Below are positions 37,507 through 46,079 of a stretch of DNA of 64,000 nt, in pieces. The number at the start of each line of letters is the position of its first letter. Position 1 is the first letter of the stretch. The notes beneath the pieces were generated by a model, which was given only the letters and a program-made list of their open reading frames with translations, did no database searches and was not told the DNA's origin. Made by a program: the position numbers and the translations under genes. Origin of the DNA: Brachybacterium faecium DSM 4810 (GTDB lineage Bacteria; Actinomycetota; Actinomycetes; Actinomycetales; Dermabacteraceae); the NCBI GenBank assembly GCA_000023405.1, contig CP001643.1, forward strand, positions 806,001 through 870,000, read 5' to 3'.

Positions 37507-37629
37507 GCTCCGACACTACGCGCCGTCCCCGGCGGCCCGCATCATGGCCCCGGCCTCACAGCGCCCGCCTCACAATGCCCGCTCCACCGAGCCCGCCACG
37601 ACGCTGTGAGCCCGCACTACCCTGGGAGG

Positions 37630-38286
37630 ATGACCATCCCCCGGCAGATCGGCCCCGAGACCGGGCCGCGCACCGCCCTGCCCGACTACCGCCGCAGCAG
37701 CGCGACGGTCGAGCGCATGGTCTCCGACCTGCGCCGCAGGTCGCGCGGGAACCGCGGCGCGTCCCGGCAGGTGCGGGCCCTGCTCCCCGCCGCCGCGACG
37801 CGTGACACCGCGCTGCGCGCCGTGCTCTCCGCGGCGCTGCTGGGCGGCGCGCTCGTCCCCGCCGTCGCGATGGTGCTGCTGCTCCTCGCACTCGAGGACG
37901 GCCGCTCCCCGGGGCTCGGGCTGCTGATCGTGCTGCTCGCCCTGGCCGGCAGCGGGCTGATCCTGCTGCTGCTCGGTCTCCGCTTCGGGATCGTGGCGCT
38001 GGGCACCGCCCGCGCCCGGGTCGAGATCGCCGACGAGGGCCTGTACGTGGTGGGCGGGCTCCGCTCCCGCAGCGTCCCCTGGCGCGACATCGTCGCGGTC
38101 GACTCCGGGGTGGTCCATCCGGTGCACTGGCACACGGCGGCCCTGCGGCTGCGGGACGGCTCCCGCGTGGTGATGCCCGCCTTCGACCGGCACCTGTGGA
38201 CCTACGGGCAGCCGTCGGGCCAGGACATCCGCACCCTGCGCACCGAGCTGCGCCGCCGCGAGCTGGAGGCGCGCCGCCCGTTCTGA
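37630..38286 (+). CDS. membrane protein with PH-like (bPH) domain
   Basis: A 218-residue protein. After a basic cytoplasmic N-terminus (about 1-60) there are two transmembrane helices (about 62-88 and 95-120). A C-terminal bacterial PH-like domain (about 125-200) shows the pattern ALGTARARVEIADEGLYVVGG, SRSVPWRDIVAV and ALRLRDGSRVVMPAF. Such domains are common in actinobacterial membrane proteins of unknown role. The ATG at 37630 is preceded by GGGAGG. It is divergent from the hypothetical gene at 37506. The upstream open frame has no coding character. Confidence 0.78.
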   Translation: MTIPRQIGPETGPRTALPDYRRSSATVERMVSDLRRRSRGNRGASRQVRALLPAAATRDTALRAVLSAALLGGALVPAVAMVLLLLALEDGRSPGLGLLIVLLALAGSGLILLLLGLRFGIVALGTARARVEIADEGLYVVGGLRSRSVPWRDIVAVDSGVVHPVHWHTAALRLRDGSRVVMPAFDRHLWTYGQPSGQDIRTLRTELRRRELEARRPF

Positions 38287-38308
38287 GCGACGGCCTCCCG
38301 TGCGCGGC

Positions 38309-38995
38309 TCAGGCGGAGGCGCCGGGGGCGCGGCTCGCGCCCTCCTCCCACAGCGCCCGGACCGCCTCGGCCACGCCGTCCGCGGGGAGATCGGAGACCT
38401 GCAGGATCCCCTCCTCGTCCAGCGGCAGGTGGCCGATCTTCCGGTCGCCGCCTTGCTCGACGTGGAACATGAGCGGGATCGGATCGTCCGCGGCGGAGAG
38501 GTCCGTGCGGCGCAGCGAGACGGTGCGCTCGTTGCCGCCGTCGAGGAAGGCCTGGACGATGTCCGCGACCGAGGCGGGCACCTGCTCCGGACCGGGCAGC
38601 GCGGTGACCACGAAGGAGTCGAGCTCGTCCTGGGTGAGCATGACGATCGCGTCGTTCGCCTTGATGATGAAGGCCATGCGCATCGCCTCGCCCTCCGCCA
38701 GCGCGATCCCCAGCCAGCGGTCGGCGGCGGTCAGTGCGGTGGCGACCACCTGCCCCTCCTCGCCCAGCAGCCACTGACCGTCCTCCGAGCGCTCGACCTT
38801 CCCCCGGGCGCGAAGACCGGAGGTGACCGCCGCGGTGACGAACTCGCGCGCCGCCTCCGGGGCGCTGCGCAGCCCCACCTGCTCGCGCGTGATGCGGCCG
38901 TTCTCGGTGTCGCGCAGTCCGAGCATGAAATCGATCTCGTACGCGGTGTAGATCGTCGCCTGCTCATCGGTCGCGGCGGCGGTGGTCTCGCTCAT
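38309..38995 (-). CDS. conserved hypothetical protein
   Basis: A 228-residue soluble protein without a recognised family. It has a two-part look: an N-terminal half with EIDFMLGLRDTENGRITREQV and a C-terminal half with LTQDELDSFVVTALPG and PIPLMFHVEQGGDRKIGHL. A weak general resemblance to ESX secretion-associated (EspG-like) proteins exists but is not enough for an assignment. The ATG at 38995 follows GGGGG. It is convergent with the PH-domain gene and divergent from the ROK regulator. Confidence 0.65.
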   Translation of the reverse strand: MSETTAAATDEQATIYTAYEIDFMLGLRDTENGRITREQVGLRSAPEAAREFVTAAVTSGLRARGKVERSEDGQWLLGEEGQVVATALTAADRWLGIALAEGEAMRMAFIIKANDAIVMLTQDELDSFVVTALPGPEQVPASVADIVQAFLDGGNERTVSLRRTDLSAADDPIPLMFHVEQGGDRKIGHLPLDEEGILQVSDLPADGVAEAVRALWEEGASRAPGASA

Positions 38996-39152
38996 GGGTC
39001 CCCCTGGGTGGCGCGGGCCGGGCGTCGGGGCGGACGCCGGCGGAAGTGACACCGGAAGCATGGCAGATGGCGGCCCTCGGCTCCACCGGCCGGCGCGGGC
39101 CGGGAGGCGGTCCGGGCGGCGAGCGGAGGGGCGGGCCGGATAAGCTCGCAGG

Positions 39153-40316
39153 ATGCAGGGGGACGAGCACACAGCCACTGATGCCACGACGGTGACCTCG
39201 CTGGGCGGCGACAGCTCGCGCGCGGTCTACCGGGACCTGCTGAGGTTCGGCCCCCGCTCCCGCAGCGAGCTGTCCCAGCGCCTGGGCCTCTCCGCGCCCA
39301 CCGTCACCCGGGTCAGCCGGGACCTGCTCGAACGGGACCTGCTCCACACCCTCACCGCCGTGCCGCGCACCAAAGGTCGGCCCCATGAGCCGCTGGACAT
39401 CGAGGAGAACCGCGGCCCGCGCTTCATCGGCGTCAAGGTCACGGCCGACGAGGTCCACGCCGTGGTCACCACGGTGCGCGCCAACGTGCTCGAGGAGCTC
39501 GTGCTGCCGCTGAGCAGCACTGCGCCCGAGACGCTGCTGGAGACCATCCTGCTGGCCGCCGAGGCGATCATCGCCGCGCACCCGCACGTGGTCGGCATCG
39601 GGGTGGGGATGGGCGGCCTGGTCGCCGAGCGGCGCACCGTGATCGCCTCCCACCTGCTGGGCTGGACCGAGCCCGTCGAGCTCGCCGCCGCCCTCGAGGA
39701 GCGCGTCCACCTCCCGGTGGTGGTCGAGAACGACCTCATCGCGATGGTCAGCGGGCTGCACTGGTTCGGCCTGGGCCGCAGCTACGACTCCTTCGCCGTG
39801 CTCACCGTCGGCGCCGGGGTGGGCATCGCCACCGTGATCGACGGGCGCGTGGTCCGCGGCCGCCGCCACATGGCCGGCCTCACCGGGCGGGTGCCCGTCG
39901 CCAGCGCGCCGGACGGGTCGCCGATCCCGGTCCGCGAGGTGGCCAGCACCCCCGCGATGCTCCGACGCGCCCACGCACGGGGCGTGCTCACGGGCTCGGA
40001 AGGCATCGAGGAGCTGCGCGCCCTCATCACCGCGGGGGAGGAGGGGGCGCTCGAGATCGCCGCGGAGATGGCCCGTGCGCTCGCCGTGACGGCCGTGGGC
40101 CTGGTCGCCGTGGTGGACCCCGAGGCGATCGTGCTCGACGGCGAGACCGTGGACCTGCTGCGCGCCGCCGACCCCGTCTTCGAGGACACCCTCGCCGACG
40201 GCATCGCCGGTCGCCAGCAGGAGCTCGTGGTCCGCACCCTCAGCGGCACCTTCGACGAGTGGGCGCGCGGCGTCGCGGTGATCGCGGTCCAGGAGTTCGT
40301 CGGGGTCGCGCCCTGA
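39153..40316 (+). CDS. ROK-family transcriptional regulator (NagC/XylR type)
   Basis: A 387-residue protein. A MarR-like winged helix (about 22-85) carries DLLRFGPRSRSELSQRLGLSAPTVTRVSRDLLE. The ROK domain follows (about 90-380) with VVVENDLIAM, a divergent form of the usual END-A-N, and the GVGMGGLV and TVGAGVGIATVIDG segments. The C-terminal zinc motif (CxCGxxGCxE) of typical ROK proteins is absent. Loss of kinase residues and retention of the DNA-binding arm argue for a sugar-responsive repressor. It is convergent with the galactoside operon, which is the likely target, and is separated from it by a strong bidirectional terminator. Confidence 0.88.
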   Translation: MQGDEHTATDATTVTSLGGDSSRAVYRDLLRFGPRSRSELSQRLGLSAPTVTRVSRDLLERDLLHTLTAVPRTKGRPHEPLDIEENRGPRFIGVKVTADEVHAVVTTVRANVLEELVLPLSSTAPETLLETILLAAEAIIAAHPHVVGIGVGMGGLVAERRTVIASHLLGWTEPVELAAALEERVHLPVVVENDLIAMVSGLHWFGLGRSYDSFAVLTVGAGVGIATVIDGRVVRGRRHMAGLTGRVPVASAPDGSPIPVREVASTPAMLRRAHARGVLTGSEGIEELRALITAGEEGALEIAAEMARALAVTAVGLVAVVDPEAIVLDGETVDLLRAADPVFEDTLADGIAGRQQELVVRTLSGTFDEWARGVAVIAVQEFVGVAP

Positions 40317-40331
40317 GACGGAGCCCCGACG

Positions 40332-40372
40332 CCCTGCCCGGCCCGGGCCGCCGAGGGCCCGGGCCGGCAGGG
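40332..40372. terminator. bidirectional terminator between the ROK regulator and the sugar operon
   Basis: Arms CGGCCCGGGCC (40339-40349) and GGCCCGGGCCG (40356-40366) make an 11-base GC stem, extended by further pairs (CCCTG with CAGGG) past a bulged C. It lies between convergent stops, so it can end both transcripts. Confidence 0.8.
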
Positions 40373-40373
40373 A

Positions 40374-41768
40374 TCAGTCGAACAGGGCGTTGACGCGGTC
40401 GTTGAACGACGCGAAGTCCGCGCCGTCGATCCGCCGCAGCCAGCACTGGTCGAAGGCCGTCTGCATGATCGACATGATCGAGGCGGAGTTCTCCACCAGC
40501 GGATACAGGCCGGTCTCGCCGTTCGTCACCCGGTCGGTGAAGGGGGTGACGTCCAGACCGTCCTCGGCAAAGCTCTCGATCGCCGCCTCCGTCCCGGCAT
40601 CGGTCGCCGGGAAGAACGGCGCCCTCTGCCCGATGAGCCGCTGCGCCTCGTCGGAGGCGAGGAAGGCGATCAGCCTCGCGGCCTCCTCCTTCTTCTGCGA
40701 CTGCGAGGAGATCGAGTCGCCCAGGCCGTTGAACATCGACACCGGGGTGCCGATGGGGCCCGCGGGCAGGGGAGCGATCCCCAGCTCCATGCCCTCCATG
40801 TTCGCGAAGGTCGAGATCATCCACGAACCGGCGGTCGCGAGCGCCGCGGAGCCCGCCTGCAGCTGCGACTGCGCGGGGGAGGAGTCCCCGAAGGTGCCGA
40901 AGGGCGGGAAGAAGCCCTTGTCCACCAGCCCGAAGTACCAGTCCATCGTCGCCGTGAACCGCTCGTCGTCGTACTGGAAGCTGGTGCCCCAGGTCTCCGC
41001 CTCGGTGAACGTCCACCCGGTGGAGAGGGCGAAGGGCGACCAGCTCGTCTGCCCGGTGTAGTCGATCCCCGGATCGGCGGCGAGGCCGTAGCGGGCGATG
41101 CTGGTCGGGTCGAAGCCCTCCTCGTCGCCCCGCACCCCGTTGGTGTCCAGGGTGAGCCGGGCGAGCATCTTCTCGAAGCTGCCGCCGTCCTCGGGGTTCC
41201 AGTCCAGGTCCTCGAGGTCCTCGGGGGCCAGGCCCTCCTCGGCGAGCAGGTTCTTGTCATACATCACCGCGACCGTGTCGTAGTCCTTGGGGATCCCGTA
41301 GCGGGTGCCCTCCCGGTCGCTCCACAGCTCCTGGAGGCCCTCCTGGAAGCGGTCGGCGGTGATGTCCGCGAGCGGGGCGAGATCGTCCAGCGGGGCGATC
41401 ACCCCGAGGTTCACGAACTCGGGGAACCGCGCCAGGTGATCGGCGAAGGCGTCCGGTCCGGCCTCGGCGACGAAGCTCGCGGTGAGCTTCGTCCAGTAGT
41501 CGTCCCAGCCCAGCTGGGTGATGCGCACGTAGATGTCCGGGTTCTGCTCCATGAAGAGGTCGATCGCCGCGGAGTAGGCCGGCAGCTGGTTCGCATCCCA
41601 CAGCCAGTAGTCGATCTGGGTGGCGCCCGCCGGTGCGGCGCTCTCGCCGCACGCGGAGAGCGCTCCGGCGCCGACGGCCCCTGCGGCCACCGCTGCGGAG
41701 CCCTGCAGCAGACGGCGCCGGGTCAGGCCGGGGCGGTGGGGGTGTGCACGATGTGTCGGGTCGATCAT
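40374..41768 (-). CDS. carbohydrate ABC transporter substrate-binding lipoprotein
   Basis: A 464-residue solute-binding protein of family 1 (MalE-like). The N-terminus has a Tat motif (TRRRLLQGS) and a lipobox with C40 (GALSAC), so it is a Tat-exported lipoprotein. Characteristic segments are PDIYVRITQLGWDDYWTKL, TRYGIPKDYDTVAVMYDKNLL and AARLIAFLASDEAQRL. It is the last gene of the alpha-galactosidase operon. The start is ATG 41768 with GAGGTG upstream; an in-frame GTG nine bases earlier is an alternative. A galactoside substrate is inferred from the neighbouring enzyme, not from the protein itself. Confidence 0.92.
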   Translation of the reverse strand: MIDPTHRAHPHRPGLTRRRLLQGSAAVAAGAVGAGALSACGESAAPAGATQIDYWLWDANQLPAYSAAIDLFMEQNPDIYVRITQLGWDDYWTKLTASFVAEAGPDAFADHLARFPEFVNLGVIAPLDDLAPLADITADRFQEGLQELWSDREGTRYGIPKDYDTVAVMYDKNLLAEEGLAPEDLEDLDWNPEDGGSFEKMLARLTLDTNGVRGDEEGFDPTSIARYGLAADPGIDYTGQTSWSPFALSTGWTFTEAETWGTSFQYDDERFTATMDWYFGLVDKGFFPPFGTFGDSSPAQSQLQAGSAALATAGSWMISTFANMEGMELGIAPLPAGPIGTPVSMFNGLGDSISSQSQKKEEAARLIAFLASDEAQRLIGQRAPFFPATDAGTEAAIESFAEDGLDVTPFTDRVTNGETGLYPLVENSASIMSIMQTAFDQCWLRRIDGADFASFNDRVNALFD

Positions 41769-41778
41769 CTGGGGCACC

Positions 41779-42717
41779 TCACTTGATCCCGCTGAAACCG
41801 ATGGAGTTGACGATCTTCTTCGCGAACAGCGCGAAGAGGATCAGCATGGGTGCGGCTGCGACCAGGGTCGCCGCCATCAGCCCGGACCAGTCGGGCCCGG
41901 TGCCCGGCGCCTGGGCGCGGAACACCCCCAGCGCGACCGTGAGCACCCGGGACTGATCGGTGTAGGAGACCATCAGCGACCAGAAGTACTCGTTCCACGC
42001 CGTCATGTACGTCAGCAGCGCGAGGGTGGCCAGCGGGGCGCTGGCCATCGGCAGGATCAGGGTGAAGAACACCCGCACCTTGCCGGCGCCGTCGATCAGC
42101 GCGGCCTCCTCGACCTCCCGCGAGATGTTGTTGAAGAACTGCCGCAGGAAGAAGATCGCGAAGCTCGAGATGAACAGCGTGGGCAGCATGATGCCCAGCA
42201 GCGTGTCCACCAGGCCCAGGTTCTTGATCAGGATGAAGTTCGGCAGCAGGGTGAAGATCTGCGGGATCATCAGCGAGCCCAGGAAGATCATGAACACGGT
42301 CTCCCGGCCCCGCCAGCGCAGGCGGGAGAAGGCGTAGGCCGCCATCGCGCAGGAGAAGGTCTGCACGACCGTGATCACGGTCGCGACGATCACCGAGTTC
42401 AGCAGGTAGCGCCAGAAGTTGATCGAGGCGCCCGAGCCGCCCTGCGAGATCGCCGTCTCGACGTCCTGCAGGCCGAAGACCCGCTCGAAGCCGCCGGTGT
42501 TCAGGCCCACCGGCAGCAGGCTCGCGGGATCCGTGGCCAGGGCGTTGTTGCTGGACAGCGCGGTGCGCAGCATCCAGTAGAATGGGAACACGGTGAGGAA
42601 CAGGAAGACGAGCATCACCGCCCAGGCGACGATCTTCCCCCAGGGGAAGGGCGCGCGGGGTCGGTGGGCCGGCGGCCGCGCGGTCTCGGCGGCGGTGACG
42701 GAGGTGGTGGTGGTCAT
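41779..42717 (-). CDS. carbohydrate ABC transporter permease, MalG type
   Basis: A 312-residue permease. Six transmembrane helices are expected; the EAA loop reads EVEEAALIDGAGKVRVFFTLILPM. The N-terminal FPFYWMLRTALSS and the C-terminal VNSIGFSGIK ending are typical of the CUT1 family. A polar, Thr-rich cytoplasmic N-terminus (about 25 residues) precedes the first helix. The ATG at 42717 lies 14 bases after the stop of the first permease. It pairs with the permease encoded upstream. No ATPase is encoded in the operon. Confidence 0.92.
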   Translation of the reverse strand: MTTTTSVTAAETARPPAHRPRAPFPWGKIVAWAVMLVFLFLTVFPFYWMLRTALSSNNALATDPASLLPVGLNTGGFERVFGLQDVETAISQGGSGASINFWRYLLNSVIVATVITVVQTFSCAMAAYAFSRLRWRGRETVFMIFLGSLMIPQIFTLLPNFILIKNLGLVDTLLGIMLPTLFISSFAIFFLRQFFNNISREVEEAALIDGAGKVRVFFTLILPMASAPLATLALLTYMTAWNEYFWSLMVSYTDQSRVLTVALGVFRAQAPGTGPDWSGLMAATLVAAAPMLILFALFAKKIVNSIGFSGIK

Positions 42718-42731
42718 GGGTCCGTGTCCTC

Positions 42732-43646
42732 TCAGTCCAGGTCCGACTGACCGGCGTTGCTCATCCGGTACTGGGCGAAGGTGATCACCATGAGGATCAG
42801 CAGCAGCGCCACCGACAGCGCCGAGGCGTACCCGAACTGGTACTGCCCGAAGGCGTTCTCGTAGATGTACATCTGCAGCACCTTCGAGGCGTCGGCCGGG
42901 CCGCCCTGGGTGGTCACCGAGACGGTGTCGAACACCTGGAACGAGCCGATGATCGTCATGATCAGCACCAGGGCGAGGATCGGCCGCAGCAGCGGCAGCG
43001 TGATCCGGCGGAACATCGCGATCTCCCCGGCGCCCTCGGTGCGCGCCGCCTCGTAGAGGAAGGTGGGGATGGACTGCAGCCCGGCGAACAGCAACAGGGC
43101 CGTGTAGCCCATGTGCCGCCACACGTTCACCAGCGCGACGGTGGGGATCACCCAGGTCTCCGACGCCCAGAACGCGACCGGGTCGAAGCCCACCCACTGC
43201 AGGAAGATGTTGAAGATGCCCAGCTGGGTGTCCAGGATCCACAGGAACACGATCGCGGCGACCACGTTGGAGACGAGGTACGGCGCCAGCACCAGCGAGC
43301 GCAGGATCGTGGACTGGGTGAGGCGCTGCATGAGCACGGCGATCGCGAGCGCGACGACGGTCTGCACGCCGATGTTGAGGATGACGTACCAGATCGTCAC
43401 CTTCAGCGAGTTCCAGAACACCGGGTCGGCGAGCATCGCGCGGTAGTTCTCGAAGCCCACCCACTCCGGCGGGGTGAGGGTCGTGTACTCCGTGAAGGAG
43501 AAGTAGATGCCGGTCAGCAGCGGCCACACGAGGAACAGCAGCAGGCCGACGGAGGCGGGCGCGATGAACAGCAGCGCGAGCTTCCTGTCGTCCTTCCGGC
43601 GGCGCCTCGGCGGGGCCGACCGCGTCGACGTTGTCGCGGTGGTCAT
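42732..43646 (-). CDS. carbohydrate ABC transporter permease, MalF type
   Basis: A 304-residue permease with six expected helices. The EAA loop is YEAARTEGAGEIAMFRRITLPLL. The opening LALLFIAPASVGLLLFLVWPL is typical of CUT1 MalF/UgpA-like proteins, preceded by a basic cytoplasmic tail (RRRRKDDRK). The ATG at 43646 is preceded by GAAGG. It lies 22 bases after the alpha-galactosidase gene, consistent with one transcript. Confidence 0.92.
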   Translation of the reverse strand: MTTATTSTRSAPPRRRRKDDRKLALLFIAPASVGLLLFLVWPLLTGIYFSFTEYTTLTPPEWVGFENYRAMLADPVFWNSLKVTIWYVILNIGVQTVVALAIAVLMQRLTQSTILRSLVLAPYLVSNVVAAIVFLWILDTQLGIFNIFLQWVGFDPVAFWASETWVIPTVALVNVWRHMGYTALLLFAGLQSIPTFLYEAARTEGAGEIAMFRRITLPLLRPILALVLIMTIIGSFQVFDTVSVTTQGGPADASKVLQMYIYENAFGQYQFGYASALSVALLLILMVITFAQYRMSNAGQSDLD

Positions 43647-43668
43647 GGCTACCTTCTTTCGTTGGGGG

Positions 43669-45912
43669 TCAGCGGGGAGAGGTGGACGTGGTGGTCTCGA
43701 GGGCGAAGAGCATGCCCTGCTCGGGATCGAGGAGGGGTGCGGAGAGCCCGGAGCGGGTCAGGACGCCGCCGGGGACGGTCACGCCGTCCTCGTCGAGCGC
43801 GCGCTGCAGCCACGCGGGCGGGGCGAAGTTCGAGGGCAGCTCGCCGGGCAGCACCGGGCGCAGCCGGTAGCTCGCGGCGGCATCGAGGCCGGGGAAGCAC
43901 AGCCGCGGCTCCTGCGAGGTCGCCGAACGGCCGACGGAGGACAGCGAGAACAGCGCCTCGTCCTGCTCCGGGGAGACCACGCCGTGCAGCCACAGCATGC
44001 TCTCGCCCCGGTCGGCCCGCACCAGGTCGCCGCGGAACAGCAGCTCGCGCTGCTGCGTGTACAGCGCGATCCAGACCCGCAGCTCGGCGAGCTCGGCCTC
44101 GCTCGCCTCCGCGAGGTCCCATTCGATGCCGAGGTGGCCGAACAGGGCCGAGTGCGCCCGGAAGTCGAGGGTGTGGAGCCTGCCGGTGGTGTGGGAGCGG
44201 CCCGAGGCGATGTGGCTGCCCATGAGCTCGAGCGGGATCAGCTGGGAGGTCCAGCGGTTCATCTGCTGGCGCTCGAGGGGGTCGATGCAGTCCGAGACCC
44301 ACACGCGGTCGGTGTGCTCGAGCACCTCGAGGTCCACGCGCGCCCCGCCGGAGGAGCAGGACTCGATCTCGAGGCCGGGATGGGCGGCCTTCAGCTCGTC
44401 CATCAGCCGGTAGGCGGCCAGGGTCTGCTCGTGGACGGCGGCCCGGCCGGTGGCGCGGGTCGCGGCCTCCAGCAGGTCTCGGTTGTGGTCCCACTTGAGG
44501 TAGCCGATGTCGTACCGGTCCAGCAGGTCGAGCATCTGCGTGCGCACGTGCTCGTAGGCCTCCGGCAGCGACAGGTTCAGCACCTGCTGGTGGCGGGACT
44601 CGAGCGGCAGCGCCGTGGGGGAGGGGCCGAGGATCCACTCCGGGTGCGCGCGGGCCACGTCGGAGTCCTCGTTGACCATCTCGGGCTCGAACCAGAGGCC
44701 GAACTCCATGCCGAGGCCGGTGACGTGGTCGATGAGCGGCCCGAGGCCGTCCGGCCACACCTCCTCCGAGACCACCCAGTCCCCGAGACCGGAGAAGTCG
44801 TCGCGCCGCGAGCCGAACCAGCCGTCGTCCAGCACGAACCGCTCCACGCCGAGGGCGGCGGCGCGGTCGGCGAGGTCGGTGAGGCGCGCGAGGTCGTGCG
44901 CGAAGTACACCGCCTCCCACACGTTCAGCGTGACCGGGCGGCGGCGGTCGACGTGGTGCTCGCGGGCGCGCAGGTGGCGGTGGAAGCGGGAGGCGACCGC
45001 GTCGAGCCCCTCGCCGTAGGAGGCGTACAGCCACGGGCCCTGGTAGCGCTCGCCGGCCTCGAGGCGCACCTCGCCCGGCAGCAGCAGCTCGCCGCCGCCC
45101 AGCACGCGGCGGCCGGTGTTGACCTGCTCGGCGAGGTGGCGGTGGTTGCCGGAGAAGGCGGTGTGCACGCCCCACACCTCGCCCTCGCGGAAGCCGAACC
45201 CGGGGCGGCCGGCATGGAGCACGTGCGCGGCGTCGGCCCCCGTGCGGCCGCGGCGGTTCTCGCGCAGATGGGTGCCGGTGGTGAAGGCGCGGCGCTGCGG
45301 GGTGCGCTCCTTGGTCCAGCGGCCGGCGAAGTCGAGCAGCTCCTCGGCGACGTCCGGCACGGGCACGGCGAGGGTCAGCTCGTCCAGTGCGTACGGGGTC
45401 CGGCCGGTGTTGGTGAGGCCGGCGCGCAGCCGCAGCAGGCCGGTGGGCAGCAGCTCCACCTCGAGGTCGAGGGCGAGGCCCTGCTCCTCGTCGGCCAGGT
45501 CGAAGCGCACCGCGGCGGGGCCGGTCTCGGCATGCGCGGCGGTCAGCGCCTGTCCGTCGAGCTCGATGCCGCGGGTCACCAGGCGCGTGACCCAGCCGGA
45601 GCCGTCGGGCCGGGAGCCGCTCAGGCCCGGGCGGCCGATCCAGCCGTCGGACTGCTGGGGGAGGATCCCGAGGCGGACGGGGACGTCGACCGCGTTCTGG
45701 GGGACCGCATCCACCGCGGTCTCGCACGCGGCGTCGAGCCCGGCGGGGCCGAGGGCGCCGAGGTCGGCGCCCCAGTGCGCGATCGCGGGGAGGCGCCCCT
45801 CGGTGACGTCGAGGACCACGGAGACGCCGGCCGCGCGCAGGTGCAGGCGCCGGGTCTCGCCGGGGCGCGGGGCGGTGACGGTGGTGTCGACGGGGATCCG
45901 ACGTGGTGACAT
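43669..45912 (-). CDS. alpha-galactosidase, glycoside hydrolase family 36
   Basis: A 747-residue cytoplasmic GH36 enzyme that hydrolyses terminal alpha-galactosides such as raffinose and melibiose. The catalytic nucleophile is D475 in YLKWDHNRD and the acid/base D541 in WVSDCIDPLERQ, matching the spacing of characterised GH36 enzymes. Other family blocks are ERFVLDDGWFGSRRDD, FGLWFEPEMVNEDSD, and SCSSGGARVDLEVL. No signal peptide is visible, so the substrate must be imported, consistent with the ABC importer genes that follow. The ATG at 45912 follows GGAGG. It is the first gene of the operon, with a good promoter and a candidate operator upstream. Confidence 0.96.
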   Translation of the reverse strand: MSPRRIPVDTTVTAPRPGETRRLHLRAAGVSVVLDVTEGRLPAIAHWGADLGALGPAGLDAACETAVDAVPQNAVDVPVRLGILPQQSDGWIGRPGLSGSRPDGSGWVTRLVTRGIELDGQALTAAHAETGPAAVRFDLADEEQGLALDLEVELLPTGLLRLRAGLTNTGRTPYALDELTLAVPVPDVAEELLDFAGRWTKERTPQRRAFTTGTHLRENRRGRTGADAAHVLHAGRPGFGFREGEVWGVHTAFSGNHRHLAEQVNTGRRVLGGGELLLPGEVRLEAGERYQGPWLYASYGEGLDAVASRFHRHLRAREHHVDRRRPVTLNVWEAVYFAHDLARLTDLADRAAALGVERFVLDDGWFGSRRDDFSGLGDWVVSEEVWPDGLGPLIDHVTGLGMEFGLWFEPEMVNEDSDVARAHPEWILGPSPTALPLESRHQQVLNLSLPEAYEHVRTQMLDLLDRYDIGYLKWDHNRDLLEAATRATGRAAVHEQTLAAYRLMDELKAAHPGLEIESCSSGGARVDLEVLEHTDRVWVSDCIDPLERQQMNRWTSQLIPLELMGSHIASGRSHTTGRLHTLDFRAHSALFGHLGIEWDLAEASEAELAELRVWIALYTQQRELLFRGDLVRADRGESMLWLHGVVSPEQDEALFSLSSVGRSATSQEPRLCFPGLDAAASYRLRPVLPGELPSNFAPPAWLQRALDEDGVTVPGGVLTRSGLSAPLLDPEQGMLFALETTTSTSPR

Positions 45913-45967
45913 CGCGGGCCTCCAGCCTGCTCGGGACGAGGAGCGGGAGCGCCGATGCGCCCTCGCT

Positions 45968-46003
45968 TTACTAAAAGTATGAAAGTAAGTCCCGTCTCGT
46001 CAA
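45968..46003 (-). promoter_or_regulatory. promoter and operator of the alpha-galactosidase operon
   Basis: On the minus strand TTGACG (46003-45998) and TACTTT (45979-45974) are 18 bases apart. The -10 region lies inside a palindromic AT-rich block, TTACT-N11-AGTAA (45968-45988), unlike its GC-rich surroundings. It fits a repressor site overlapping the -10, as expected for an ROK-type regulator. Confidence 0.6.
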
Positions 46004-46079
46004 GCACGTCCCGGTAACGGGCACCGGATCACGCCCGCTACGCTGTCGCTCGTCCCTCCCTCAGGCCAGGAGCCCCCGC

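Noticed and set aside
35152..37629. An 826-codon upstream extension of the PH-domain membrane protein.
   Set aside because: It runs antisense to the PiT, DUF47 and hypothetical genes, and a good ribosome site precedes the ATG at 37630.
43507..45909. An 800-codon open frame antisense to the alpha-galactosidase gene.
   Set aside because: The other strand encodes a GH36 enzyme with correctly spaced catalytic residues; the antisense product has no recognisable fold.
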